Assembly (NCBI GenBank): GCA_041476545.1
Contig: JBGOTP010000116.1
Location: 1-13,470, forward strand
DNA from: JBGOTP01 sp041476545
GTDB taxonomy: Bacteria > Acidobacteriota > Vicinamibacteria > Vicinamibacterales > CAVVIG01
DNA: 13,470 nt
Reading direction: 5' to 3'
Part shown: positions 5,977-12,755 of the stretch, in pieces
Layout: the number at the start of each line of letters is the position of its first letter
Numbering within the stretch: position 1 is the first letter of the stretch
The notes under the pieces: generated by a model
Told to the model about the DNA's origin: nothing
Seen by the model: the letters and a program-made list of their open reading frames with translations, nothing else
The model's database searches: none
Position numbers and translations under genes: made by a program

Positions 5977-6090
5977 TTGCGACGCGCCGGACAGGTGGGT
6001 GAATCACGTTCGCCTCGACGTTCTTAGCACGGGTCCTGCGTAACTCTGGCGGCGCCGCTGCTGTCTATGCGCCGTAGTTGAGGAGGCTCT

Positions 6091-6903
6091 ATGCGACAGG
6101 TTGCCGCCGTAGTACTTGTTCTCGCGGTCGTGGGCATGAACCCTGGTGGTATGCACGCGCAAGTCGCCGGTCAGGCGCCACAAGTCCCACTTCAGACGGC
6201 TGACATGGCGGGGCCAGCGTTTGAAGTCGCCTCGTTGCGGATCGACCATGACTCGAAGTCTGGTGGTAAGCCGAGTCCGTTGGGTGGAAATCATTGGACT
6301 GTGGCGCAAGTCAACCTAAGACGCCTCGTAGCATTGGCGTTCGACCTTCGACCCTTGGATGTGGTCGGAGTGCCGGACTGGAGTCGCTTCGAGTTCTATG
6401 TTTTCGCCGCGAAGGCGGAAGACGGCGTGCGCCTCACCAAAGAGACATTTGCGCTGTGCCTTCAACGGTTTCTCGCGGAGCGATTCAAGCTGCTGACGCA
6501 CCTGGAAACGCAGCCGCGCAAGGGCTACGCGCTGGTGGTGGGCAAGAACGGGCCGAAGATGAAAGCAGCCCAGGATGTGAAGGTGAAGATGGCGTCCCTT
6601 AGCATCGGAAGCCTGCACGCCCCGGGCATTGATATGCAGGCCTTTGCGAAGGTCCTCGAAGCCGCGATCGTAGATCAACCTGTGGTGGACGAGACGGGTC
6701 TTAGCGGCACTTACGAGTTCACGATCACCTTCGCGCGGGAACCGACGACCGCTTTCCCTTACACCGCCCCGTCGACTGATTCCAACTTGCCGTCCGTGTT
6801 CACGGCGCTTGAGGAGCAACTCGGTCTTAAGCTGGAACGGCGTACGGTGCCTGTTGAACTGGTGGTGATCGACCACGTCGAGCACCCGGTCTTGGATCGC
6901 TGA
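6091..6903 (+). CDS. TIGR03435 family (DUF3738-type) exported protein
   Basis: The protein has 270 residues. GAGGAGG at 6080-6086 supports the ATG at 6091. Residues 1-24 form a signal peptide. Family marks in order are F-E-V-A-S-L-R (44-50), an R-L-V-A-L-A-F segment, V-P-D-W (94-97), R-F-K-L-L-T-H-L-E-T (131-140), Y-A-L-V-V-G-K-N-G-P-K (146-156), V-V-D-E-T-G-L-S-G-T-Y-E-F (198-210), E-E-Q-L-G-L-K-L-E (241-249) and V-V-I-D-H-V-E-H-P (258-266). The family is greatly expanded in Acidobacteriota and its function is unknown. A frameshifted paralogue in opposite orientation lies at 10408-11249. The 97-residue putative HTH gene follows after 5 bp. Confidence 0.9.
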   Translation: MRQVAAVVLVLAVVGMNPGGMHAQVAGQAPQVPLQTADMAGPAFEVASLRIDHDSKSGGKPSPLGGNHWTVAQVNLRRLVALAFDLRPLDVVGVPDWSRFEFYVFAAKAEDGVRLTKETFALCLQRFLAERFKLLTHLETQPRKGYALVVGKNGPKMKAAQDVKVKMASLSIGSLHAPGIDMQAFAKVLEAAIVDQPVVDETGLSGTYEFTITFAREPTTAFPYTAPSTDSNLPSVFTALEEQLGLKLERRTVPVELVVIDHVEHPVLDR

Positions 6904-6908
6904 CGCTG

Positions 6909-7202
6909 ATGCCCGACGCGCAAGCGCGCCGCGCTGAAACGCAGCGACGGAATAACGCGGCGGCCCGTCTATGGAACCCCTCGGATCAACCGGACTGGCT
7001 CACACCGCAGGTGTATGCGGAACAGATTCAACCGCGGCTCGCACATGTCAAGCTGTCCATGTTGCGCGCGGCCCTTCGCGTGTCCGAACCCTATGCGGTC
7101 AACGTCCGCGCCGGTCGTCGCTGTCCGCATCCTCGGCACTGGCTCGCGCTCGCGCAGCTTGTCGGCGTCTCAGGCCCGGATGGTATCCCGACAGACTTAT
7201 AA
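6909..7202 (+). CDS. Small conserved protein with probable HTH
   Basis: The protein has 97 residues and no signal peptide. The N-terminus is basic. The middle (WNPSDQPDWLTPQVYAEQIQPRL) and the C-terminal A-L-R-V-S-E-P-Y-A-V-N-V-R-A-G-R-R-C-P-H-P-R-H-W-L-A-L-A-Q-L-V-G-V stretch follow a pattern I recall from short conserved proteins of soil bacteria. The latter reads as a helix-turn-helix with a basic recognition helix. DNA binding is an inference. The gene starts 5 bp after the TIGR03435 stop without an RBS, so translation is probably coupled. A TATAAT lies at its 3' end. Confidence 0.65.
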   Translation: MPDAQARRAETQRRNNAAARLWNPSDQPDWLTPQVYAEQIQPRLAHVKLSMLRAALRVSEPYAVNVRAGRRCPHPRHWLALAQLVGVSGPDGIPTDL

Positions 7203-7203
7203 T
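7198..7203 (+). promoter_or_regulatory. -10 box upstream of the VWFA-related gene
   Basis: A perfect TATAAT overlaps the stop codon of the preceding gene. The predicted start of transcription is about 7210, giving a leader of some 35 nt to the GTG at 7245. No -35 match is seen at 16-18 bp upstream; TTGTCG at 7159-7164 is too far. The gene may therefore have its own promoter in addition to read-through. Confidence 0.4.
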
Positions 7204-7244
7204 GCCCTGACACTTAGTGAGTCACTGGACCTGGGGAGGCGCTC

Positions 7245-9320
7245 GTGAAGACAGACGCTCCGTTCAGGATCTCCACGCTGTTGGGCTCGTGCCTGGGTGC
7301 GGGTCTGCTGACAGCGTCAGTCGTTATTGGCGCTGCGCAGCAATCGCCGCAAAGTTCCCCACCGGCACAGAACCCACCAGGTCGGCCCAACTTTCGCACC
7401 AACACTAATGCAGTGATCGTCGATCTGCGCGTCGTCGACAAAGACGAACAGTTCGTCGCCGATCTCACAAAGGACGATTTCCGCGTCTTCGAAGATGACA
7501 AAGAGCAGACCGTCACGACGGTCTCACTCGTCGACATTCCGATCACGTCTCGCACGGAACGCGTGGGCGTGCCGAGTGTTTCGCCAGATGTCGTATCGAA
7601 TAGTCATGTCGACGAAGGGCGGCTGTACGTCATCGTACTGGACGATCTGGAGGAGGAGGGCGACGATTCTGGACTCTACCAGGGGCACCGGTCGGTCACG
7701 GTCCGAGCCATTGCACGCGACTTCGTGGAACATCACCTCTCCGACGGCGACCGTGCCGCGCTCATGACCACGAGCGGACGACGCAATATGACGGTCCAGT
7801 TCACCAACGATCGGCGCCGTCTGCTCGATACGATCGATGGATTTCAGGGGGGCTTCGGCGGAATCGATTACTATTGCGCCCAGCCCAACAGCGGCGGTCA
7901 GTGTGTTTTCGTGAAGGACAACCTGCACAGCGTGATGGTCTCGCTCACGTCACTTGCCGAATGGCTGGCGCAGATCAACGGACGACGGAAGTCGATCGTG
8001 CTCGTCAGCGATCGTCTCGGTCGCAGCATGAAACGCGAGATCAACATGGATCTGGCTTCTCACGAGGCAGCAGACGTCCAGGCGTTCGTCGCGGCGGCGG
8101 CTCGTGGCAACGTCAGTCTGTACGCCATCGATCCCGTCGGCCAGCCGACCGGCACGCCCGGAAACATCAAGCCGCTTCCGCTCGACGATCTGGCCTGGCT
8201 CGATCTCGATCGCACGCAAAGCCTGGAGATCGTGTCGGAGACAACCGGCGGCTTCGCGGCCACCCACACGAACAATTACGCCCGTGCATTCGACCGCGTG
8301 GTCGAGGAGAATAGCTTTTACTATCTGCTGGGCTACACGCCGTCGAACGTTGTGCAGGACGGGAAGTTTCGCAAGATCCGTGTAGAGGTCAAGCGTGCCG
8401 ATGGCAAGACCAGCATCGGCCGTGTCCCGGAGTTCCACGTGCGGGCGCGGTCTGGGTATGCTGCAGGAAAACCTCCGGCAAAGACCGTCGCGCCGGTCCC
8501 CGATGTGTTGCCTCCGGATCTGTTGGATCTCATGAAGAGTCCGCTTCCCGTCGCCGGCCTCACGATGAGCGTCGCGGTGATGCCGTTCCGGCGCACCGCA
8601 GAGACCGCGTCGGTCGCCGTCGTCGTCGAGGCGCGACCGAGTGCCTTGATGCTGGCGAATCCGGATACGGGATTCAGCGGCACCATGGAGATCGCCATCG
8701 CCGCCGCGGGGACCGATGGAAAGATTCTTGGCGGCGAGAGCGGATCGTTGACCATGAATCTGTCCGCGGCCGCGCGCGAACGGATCGCGGCGCAGGGTGT
8801 GCGGATGCTGTCCTCCATCGACCTTTCACCGGGCGATTACCATGTGAGCGTGGCGGCGAGTGATGGCCAGGCGCGAGGGAGCGTTCGATACGACGTGACC
8901 GTTCCGGATTTTTCGAAACCGCTGGCCATGAGTGGCATCGCCCTTGGGTCCATAGAAACGTCACGGGTTCAGACAAAGGGGACTGACGCGCGGTGGAACT
9001 CGTCGCTCGGCATGCCCCCGACAACCGCTCGGGAATTTGGAACGACGGACGAGTTGCGTACGTTCGTGGAGATCTACGACAACGATCAACGGCCGCATGA
9101 GACACGCGTCACCGTGTCGGTCCGCTCAGACGCCGGGAAGACGATGTTTGAGCAGCAACAGACATTGAAGCGGATCGGCGATCAGACAACATATCCGGTG
9201 GTCACCCCAATTCCTCTGGTCGACGTACCGCCCGGTAGCTACGTCCTAACGGTTGAGGCGTTGAACAGCGAAAGACCTAGAGAAGCAGTATCTCGACAGA
9301 TCCCCTTCACAGTGCGGTGA
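7245..9320 (+). CDS. VWFA-related exported protein (TIGR03436 type)
   Basis: The protein has 691 residues from a GTG start, with GGGGAGG at 7233-7239, 5 nt upstream. Residues 1-31 are a signal peptide, followed by a Pro/Gln-rich linker. Residues about 55-95 show the strand-rich opening typical of this family (L-R-V-V-D-K ... L-T-K-D-D-F-R-V-F-E-D-D-K-E-Q). The VWA-like domain spans about 126-365: YVIVLDD (128-134), LSDGDRAALM (165-174), GRRKSIVLVSD (246-256), L-Y-A-I-D-P (292-297), T-T-G-G (333-336) and FYYLLGYTP (358-366). The usual MIDAS DxSxS is not present; D133-D134-L-E-E-E occupies its place, so metal binding is doubtful. Residues about 430-691 look like beta-sandwich repeats. The family is typical of Acidobacteriota; function unknown. 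The next gene starts 3 bp downstream. Confidence 0.9.
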   Translation: MKTDAPFRISTLLGSCLGAGLLTASVVIGAAQQSPQSSPPAQNPPGRPNFRTNTNAVIVDLRVVDKDEQFVADLTKDDFRVFEDDKEQTVTTVSLVDIPITSRTERVGVPSVSPDVVSNSHVDEGRLYVIVLDDLEEEGDDSGLYQGHRSVTVRAIARDFVEHHLSDGDRAALMTTSGRRNMTVQFTNDRRRLLDTIDGFQGGFGGIDYYCAQPNSGGQCVFVKDNLHSVMVSLTSLAEWLAQINGRRKSIVLVSDRLGRSMKREINMDLASHEAADVQAFVAAAARGNVSLYAIDPVGQPTGTPGNIKPLPLDDLAWLDLDRTQSLEIVSETTGGFAATHTNNYARAFDRVVEENSFYYLLGYTPSNVVQDGKFRKIRVEVKRADGKTSIGRVPEFHVRARSGYAAGKPPAKTVAPVPDVLPPDLLDLMKSPLPVAGLTMSVAVMPFRRTAETASVAVVVEARPSALMLANPDTGFSGTMEIAIAAAGTDGKILGGESGSLTMNLSAAARERIAAQGVRMLSSIDLSPGDYHVSVAASDGQARGSVRYDVTVPDFSKPLAMSGIALGSIETSRVQTKGTDARWNSSLGMPPTTAREFGTTDELRTFVEIYDNDQRPHETRVTVSVRSDAGKTMFEQQQTLKRIGDQTTYPVVTPIPLVDVPPGSYVLTVEALNSERPREAVSRQIPFTVR

Positions 9321-9323
9321 AAC

Positions 9324-10199
9324 ATGGTTTTGGGTCAGTCTAGAGTCAACGTCTCCGTCGCATGCGCCGCAATCGTGGCGTTGGCTCTGGTCCCGCTCGC
9401 TGGTCAAGCTGCTTCCGCCAGCGTGGTTGTCGTCGAGAGGGCCTCGCAGTACGTCACGACGTTCGTGAATCGGTTCTCGCACGTCGTGGCGGAGGAACAC
9501 TACGTCCAGGATTCGACATCGAGCGTGAGACTACCGTCGGGAGCGGTGCTCAACGGCCCGGCGCAGCACCGAGAATTGGTGGCCGATTTCCTCCTCGTCA
9601 AGACTGACGACGCGACCGGGTGGACGACGTTTCGGGACGTGTTCGAGGTGAACGGATCGGCGGTACGAGATCGTGGTGACCGTCTGACGAAACTGTTTGT
9701 GGAATCGCCAGGTACCGCGGCCGCACGAGCCCAGGCGATCGCGCAGGAGAGCGCGCGCTACAACATCGGCCCGCGGCGAACCATCAACAACCCACTTCTT
9801 CCGCTGGCGTTCCTTCAGGACGCTTACCGGTCGCGCTTCTCATTCTCCCTGAAGGGACAGGAGCGACTCGATGGCGTCGAGGTCCGCGTCGTCGAGTACA
9901 AGGAAATCATCCGTCCGACACTGATTCGCGGTGCGTCCAATAAAGATGTGACGGCGAGCGGGCTTTACTGGATCGATGAACAGACAGGCCGAATTCTCAA
10001 AGCCGAACTCGCCGCGAGCGAGACGGGGCAGACGTCCAAGGTGGTCGTGGCGTACCGTTTCGATGAACGCTTTCAGGTGTGCGTCCCAGTTCGAATGGCG
10101 GAAGAGTACATGATGAAGAACGAGGCGACCGTCAGAGCCACCGCGAAATACGACCGGTTCCGTCAATTCGAAGTCAAGACCGACGAGGGGTTTAGATAG
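9324..10199 (+). CDS. Exported protein of unknown function, paired with the VWFA-related gene
   Basis: The protein has 291 residues. Residues 1-31 are a signal peptide (VACAAIVALALVPLAGQAASA). The rest reads as a secreted soluble protein, with F-V-N-R-F-S-H-V-V-A-E-E-H-Y-V-Q (near 48-63), a R-R-T-I-N-N-P-L-L-P-L-A-F-L segment, and strand-rich stretches such as L-K-G-Q-E-R-L-D-G-V-E-V-R-V-V-E-Y and S-G-L-Y-W-I-D-E-Q-T-G-R-I-L-K-A-E-L. This last pattern recalls LolA-like or outer-membrane lipoprotein-sorting folds, but no lipobox is seen. The start lies 3 bp after the VWFA stop with no RBS, indicating coupled translation and a shared function. Confidence 0.82.
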   Translation: MVLGQSRVNVSVACAAIVALALVPLAGQAASASVVVVERASQYVTTFVNRFSHVVAEEHYVQDSTSSVRLPSGAVLNGPAQHRELVADFLLVKTDDATGWTTFRDVFEVNGSAVRDRGDRLTKLFVESPGTAAARAQAIAQESARYNIGPRRTINNPLLPLAFLQDAYRSRFSFSLKGQERLDGVEVRVVEYKEIIRPTLIRGASNKDVTASGLYWIDEQTGRILKAELAASETGQTSKVVVAYRFDERFQVCVPVRMAEEYMMKNEATVRATAKYDRFRQFEVKTDEGFR

Positions 10200-10205
10200 A
10201 TCACA

Positions 10206-10306
10206 GGTTCGCCCCGCGTTTAGACCGCGCGCAGCTCGCGCACACTGACAGCATCAGGCGGGAGGGCATTCCCACGCGTGCCGCCTGCCGTGTCGTGAGG
10301 CGAACC
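10206..10306. other. Intergenic segment bounded by an inverted repeat, with internal hairpins
   Basis: GGTTCGCC (10206-10213) pairs exactly with GGCGAACC (10299-10306). Inside are GCGCG/CGCGC around 10227-10241, AGGCGG (10256-10261) with CCGCCT (10281-10286), and the palindrome CACGCGTG (10273-10280). Together they could fold as a multibranched RNA or cruciform just after the stop codon at 10199. No U-tract follows, so it is not a standard intrinsic terminator. Confidence 0.45.
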
Positions 10307-10380
10307 CGCCACTGCACGCCCGCACACGGTCACTCACACGCGCTCGCAGGCGCCGGGTGGGGTGCCATTTCGCGCGCGCT
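10222..10380. repeat. GC-rich intergenic repeat, copy B
   Basis: AGACCGCGCG (10222-10231) matches copy A directly. CTCGCGCACACT (10235-10246) is the exact reverse complement of 5531-5542. TGCCATTTCGCGCGCGCT (10363-10380) is the exact reverse complement of 5583-5600. The modules are shared, but their order, spacing and orientation differ from copy A. The element sits between the convergent 291-residue gene and the broken TIGR03435 gene. Confidence 0.7.
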
Positions 10381-10407
10381 ATGTCAATCGAACTTAGGGA
10401 GCGCTCG

Positions 10408-11249
10408 TCAGTTTGGTGACGGGCGGGTGATGGCGTCCACCACGAGCACCTCCAACGTCCCTTTGTCTCGCTCTAGCTTCAGCCCGAGTTGCTCCTGAAC
10501 GGCGGTGAAAACGTAGACGCCGTCTGAGGAGGGCGCCGCGAGATCGGTTGAGGGTGATGCGTACTTCAAGTCGACGTCGAAAAGGCCAGCGAGCCCGGTG
10601 CGATCAGTGACTGGAGCACGCACGGCGAATGCCAGCCCTTTCACAAGGTCCGATATTGGGATCGCGCCGCCCAGGATCATCGGGGATTGGCTAACATCAA
10701 ACATTGGGGCAATACGAATCCTGGAGCGGCACGACTCGGAGGACCAACGCCCAAAGAGTCGCGCTTCTCCGCTCGCCATTTGTCGCAATCCACATCCGAT
10801 CGAACGAGATTCGGGCCGAGTCTTCCATCTGCGCGTGAGATCGTGAGTGCGTACGCGGTGACGTCTCTCGTTTCTCGATGGGTCCGCAGCGAAAAACGGT
10901 CTTCCAGCAACCGTCGAAGCAGTCCCCACTCCTCATCGGCCGTCGCCGTCCCGGTGTAGATCGCATCGATGTTGAATCGTGTGGAACGCACCCATTCGGG
11001 AGCATTCACGAGCTGATAGCCGCGCGGCTGCAACCGATAGGCGAACTCAATGATCATACTCAGTTGAACATTGACGACGCTTAGACGCCCAGGCGTAAAG
11101 CGGAGACTGCCACCCCCCTCCAAGATCTTGCTTTCGTGAATGGCAGCGGCTTCTAGCGTCCGTTGGGGAGTGGGCGCTGCTCCTGCGATTAGAGTCGACA
11201 CCGCGAGCACCACAACGGCGGCGGTTGGACCGAGTGTTTGCATTGACAT
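10408..11249 (-). pseudogene. TIGR03435 family gene broken by a frameshift
   Basis: The first frame starts at the ATG 11249 (GGAGAAG 4 nt upstream) with a signal peptide and runs 190 residues to a TGA at 10679-10677. It contains the family marks M-I-I-E-F-A-Y-R-L, P-E-W-V, DRFSLRTHRET and V-D-C-D-K-W-R-A-E-K-R. The other half continues in another frame from about 10680 (ILGGAIPISDLVKGLAF, VTDRTGLAGLFDVDL, FTAVQEQLGLKLER, VEVLV-type end) to the TGA at 10410-10408. Adding one base in the G run at 10682-10685 (C run on the coding strand) restores one frame of about 280 residues. This may be a real mutation, a phase-variable tract or an assembly error. It is paralogous to, and inverted relative to, the intact copy at 6091. 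Confidence 0.85.
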
Positions 11250-11507
11250 GGGTCTTCTCCGCTCGTTTTCGATGGTTAATGGGCGCTGTGATTCTGTCCT
11301 GATTTACGACTGCACCGACATGGTTTTCCACTCTGAACGGTCGAGTCCCCTGCTCAATCCGCCGTCTCCCTCTTCTGCATCGCGCTCTGGAGGCTAACGA
11401 TTTCAGCTCTTCGAGTTGAGAATTCGGTGAACTCGCGCTCCTTGACCTTGACGACAGAACGATAGACTACCACCCGACGACTCCTGCTCAGCCGCCATGC
11501 CAGAGGA

Positions 11508-11538
11508 GCCATTTCGCGCGCCTCACGCTCGCGCGGTC
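11508..11538. repeat. GC-rich intergenic repeat, copy C
   Basis: GCCATTTCGCGCGC (11508-11521) repeats 14 bases of module 2 in the same orientation as copy B. CTCGCGCGGTC (11528-11538) is the reverse complement of GACCGCGCGAG in copy A. The two modules are much closer here than in copies A and B. Confidence 0.6.
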
Positions 11539-11552
11539 CTTTTCCGCGCGCC

Positions 11553-11587
11553 GGGGGGGGGTGGGGGCGCAACAGGGGGGTGCGCCC
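11553..11587 (+). other. G-tract with overlapping hairpin (possible G-quadruplex)
   Basis: Runs of 9, 5 and 6 G occur at 11553-11561, 11563-11567 and 11575-11580. The longest can supply two tracts, giving four in all. GGGCGCA (11565-11571) pairs exactly with TGCGCCC (11581-11587) across a nine-base loop, so a quadruplex and a hairpin would compete. It lies just upstream of the cold-shock promoter. Confidence 0.6.
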
Positions 11588-11605
11588 TATATCCCCGGCC
11601 TTCGG

Positions 11606-11634
11606 TTGACTTCCGCCGCTGAAGTGCCTATGCT
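11606..11634 (+). promoter_or_regulatory. Sigma-70-type promoter of the cold-shock gene
   Basis: TTGACT (11606-11611) and TATGCT (11629-11634) are separated by exactly 17 bp. The expected start is about 11641, which gives a leader of about 144 nt before the ATG at 11785. Confidence 0.65.
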
Positions 11635-11640
11635 GCCCAA

Positions 11641-11784
11641 AATTCCACCTCATCGTCGCGTGAAGGCGGGGTGGAATGAGTTTCGGCCGGCCCGCGTCCC
11701 GACGACCGTCGCTCTTCGTAGGCGCCCGCTCCGGCTGAACGTTCCCCGGGATGTCCCTGGGGGTCGGAACGGAGGGCTTCGGGC
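11641..11784 (+). promoter_or_regulatory. Structured 5' leader of the cold-shock gene
   Basis: ATTCCACCTC (11642-11651) pairs with GGGGTGGAAT (11668-11677) over ten base pairs, one of them G-U, beginning at the predicted first transcribed bases. A second stem, CCCCGGG (11744-11750) with CCTGGGG (11756-11762), ends 8 nt before the RBS GGAGGG (11771-11776). Long structured leaders are known for cold-shock mRNAs of the cspA type, where they affect stability and translation on temperature shift. The regulatory role here is inferred. Confidence 0.5.
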
Positions 11785-11991
11785 ATGCCGACCGGGACTA
11801 TCGCACGTCTCCTCATCGACAAGGGATTCGGATTCATCCGCGACGAGGGCGGCCTCGAACACTTCTTCCATCGCAGTTCCGTTCGAGGCGCCGTGTTCGA
11901 GCTGCTGCGCGAAGGCCAGCGCGTCGAATTCACTCCGGAAGACTCGGGCAAGGGACCTCGGGCCGGCGACGTTCGCCTGATCGAGAGCTGA
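11785..11991 (+). CDS. Cold-shock-domain protein (CspA-like)
   Basis: The protein has 68 residues, the usual size for a single cold-shock domain. GTIARLLIDKGFGFIRDEG carries RNP1 (KGFGFI, 13-18) and LEHFFHRS the RNP2 site (24-31), the aromatic face that binds single-stranded nucleic acid. The Trp usual near position 8-9 of the first strand is replaced by Leu. GGAGGG lies 8 nt before the ATG. The gene has its own promoter and a long leader and ends before a hairpin. The role is as an RNA chaperone or transcription antiterminator in the cytosol; whether it is cold-induced cannot be read from the sequence. Confidence 0.92.
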   Translation: MPTGTIARLLIDKGFGFIRDEGGLEHFFHRSSVRGAVFELLREGQRVEFTPEDSGKGPRAGDVRLIES

Positions 11992-12008
11992 GCACTCCTC
12001 TTTCCAAA

Positions 12009-12035
12009 CCGGCCCGCGCCAACCAGCCGGGCCGG
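12009..12035. terminator. Terminator-like hairpin between convergent genes
   Basis: CCGGCCCG (12009-12016) pairs exactly with CGGGCCGG (12028-12035) around an 11-base loop. It lies between the cold-shock stop (11991) and the HAD stop (12044) and could serve both. The following T-tracts are short, so efficiency is uncertain. Confidence 0.6.
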
Positions 12036-12043
12036 ATACCCGA

Positions 12044-12742
12044 CTACAAACCGAACGCGTCGAGCACGGCGGGGAGATCGCTGAGATCCTCGAGCGCGAC
12101 GTCTGCCCCGCTCGCGCGGAGCGCGTCCGCGTTGTAGCTGCCCGTCGCCACACCGACCGACCTGGCACCGGCGGCAATAGCCACGCCGACATCGAGCGGC
12201 GTGTCGCCGACAATCACGACCTCGGCGGGCTGCACGACAGGGCCGCCACTCGCGCGCACGCGCGCAAGCGCCTGCGCGAACAGACCGTTCCGATCGGGCG
12301 CGTCTTCCGCAAAGGCTCCGCAGCGGAAATAGCGCCACAGATCGAAGTACTCCAGCTTGACTCGGGCGCCCTCCGCGAAGTTCCCCGTCAATAGCGCGAG
12401 ATGGGCCGGCGCAGCAATCGCATCAAGAACGGCGCGCACGCCAGGCAGAACGCCCTTGCGCGGCCCCGGCACATGAATCTCGCGTGTCAGGTGAGCGATG
12501 TAGATGTCGTGGAATTGCTGGAGTGAACGGGCGTCGTACCGCAGGCCGTACATGCGCGACATCTCCGCCACGATCCACGTATCCGTGCGGCCGGCCATCG
12601 GCACCTTCGCGATCGCCGCACGATTCGCCGTCCCCATCTCGTCGCCAAAGACGTCCTCGAACGCCTGCGTCATGGCGCGGGCACCGGCGCCACCGGTGAG
12701 CACGAGGGTACCGTCAATATCGAACAGGATGAGTTTGATCAC
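12044..12742 (-). CDS. HAD superfamily phosphatase, phosphoglycolate phosphatase-like
   Basis: The protein has 232 residues from a GTG at 12742. HAD motif I is DIDGTL (D8 nucleophile, D10). Motif II is LLTGN (T119). Lys129 fits motif III. Motif IV is VIVGDTPLDV (D180, D184). A helical cap lies between motifs I and II (about 15-90), as in subfamily I. Such enzymes hydrolyse small phosphate esters; the gph-like overall form suggests phosphoglycolate or a similar substrate, but the exact one cannot be read. No RBS is clear before the GTG. The upstream gap contains the ACGGAG repeats. It is convergent with the cold-shock gene. Confidence 0.88.
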   Translation of the reverse strand: MIKLILFDIDGTLVLTGGAGARAMTQAFEDVFGDEMGTANRAAIAKVPMAGRTDTWIVAEMSRMYGLRYDARSLQQFHDIYIAHLTREIHVPGPRKGVLPGVRAVLDAIAAPAHLALLTGNFAEGARVKLEYFDLWRYFRCGAFAEDAPDRNGLFAQALARVRASGGPVVQPAEVVIVGDTPLDVGVAIAAGARSVGVATGSYNADALRASGADVALEDLSDLPAVLDAFGL

Positions 12743-12755
12743 GGGAGCGGAGCTA

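Larger units (their letters stand above)
11250..11784. other. 535-bp region without a convincing gene
   Basis: This stretch separates the broken TIGR03435 gene from the divergently oriented cold-shock gene. It holds repeat copy C, a G-tract and hairpin, and the cold-shock promoter with its leader. A minus-strand open frame at 11354-11653 crosses the G-tract and repeat and shows no recognisable domain. No clear promoter for the TIGR03435 gene was found. Confidence 0.6.

Noticed and set aside
10206..10306. Integron attC-like site.
   Set aside because: The outer arms do not fit the RYYYAAC/GTTRRRY core pattern in the right order and no integrase is present.
10677..10690. Programmed -1 ribosomal frameshift in the TIGR03435 copy.
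   Set aside because: The codons AAT-CCC at the junction do not form an X-XXY-YYZ slippery site, and no family precedent is known to me; a one-base loss in the C run is simpler.
11354..11653. A 99-codon minus-strand frame upstream of the broken TIGR03435 gene.
   Set aside because: It crosses the G-tract, a repeat copy and the cold-shock promoter, has no RBS that I can see and no recognisable domain.
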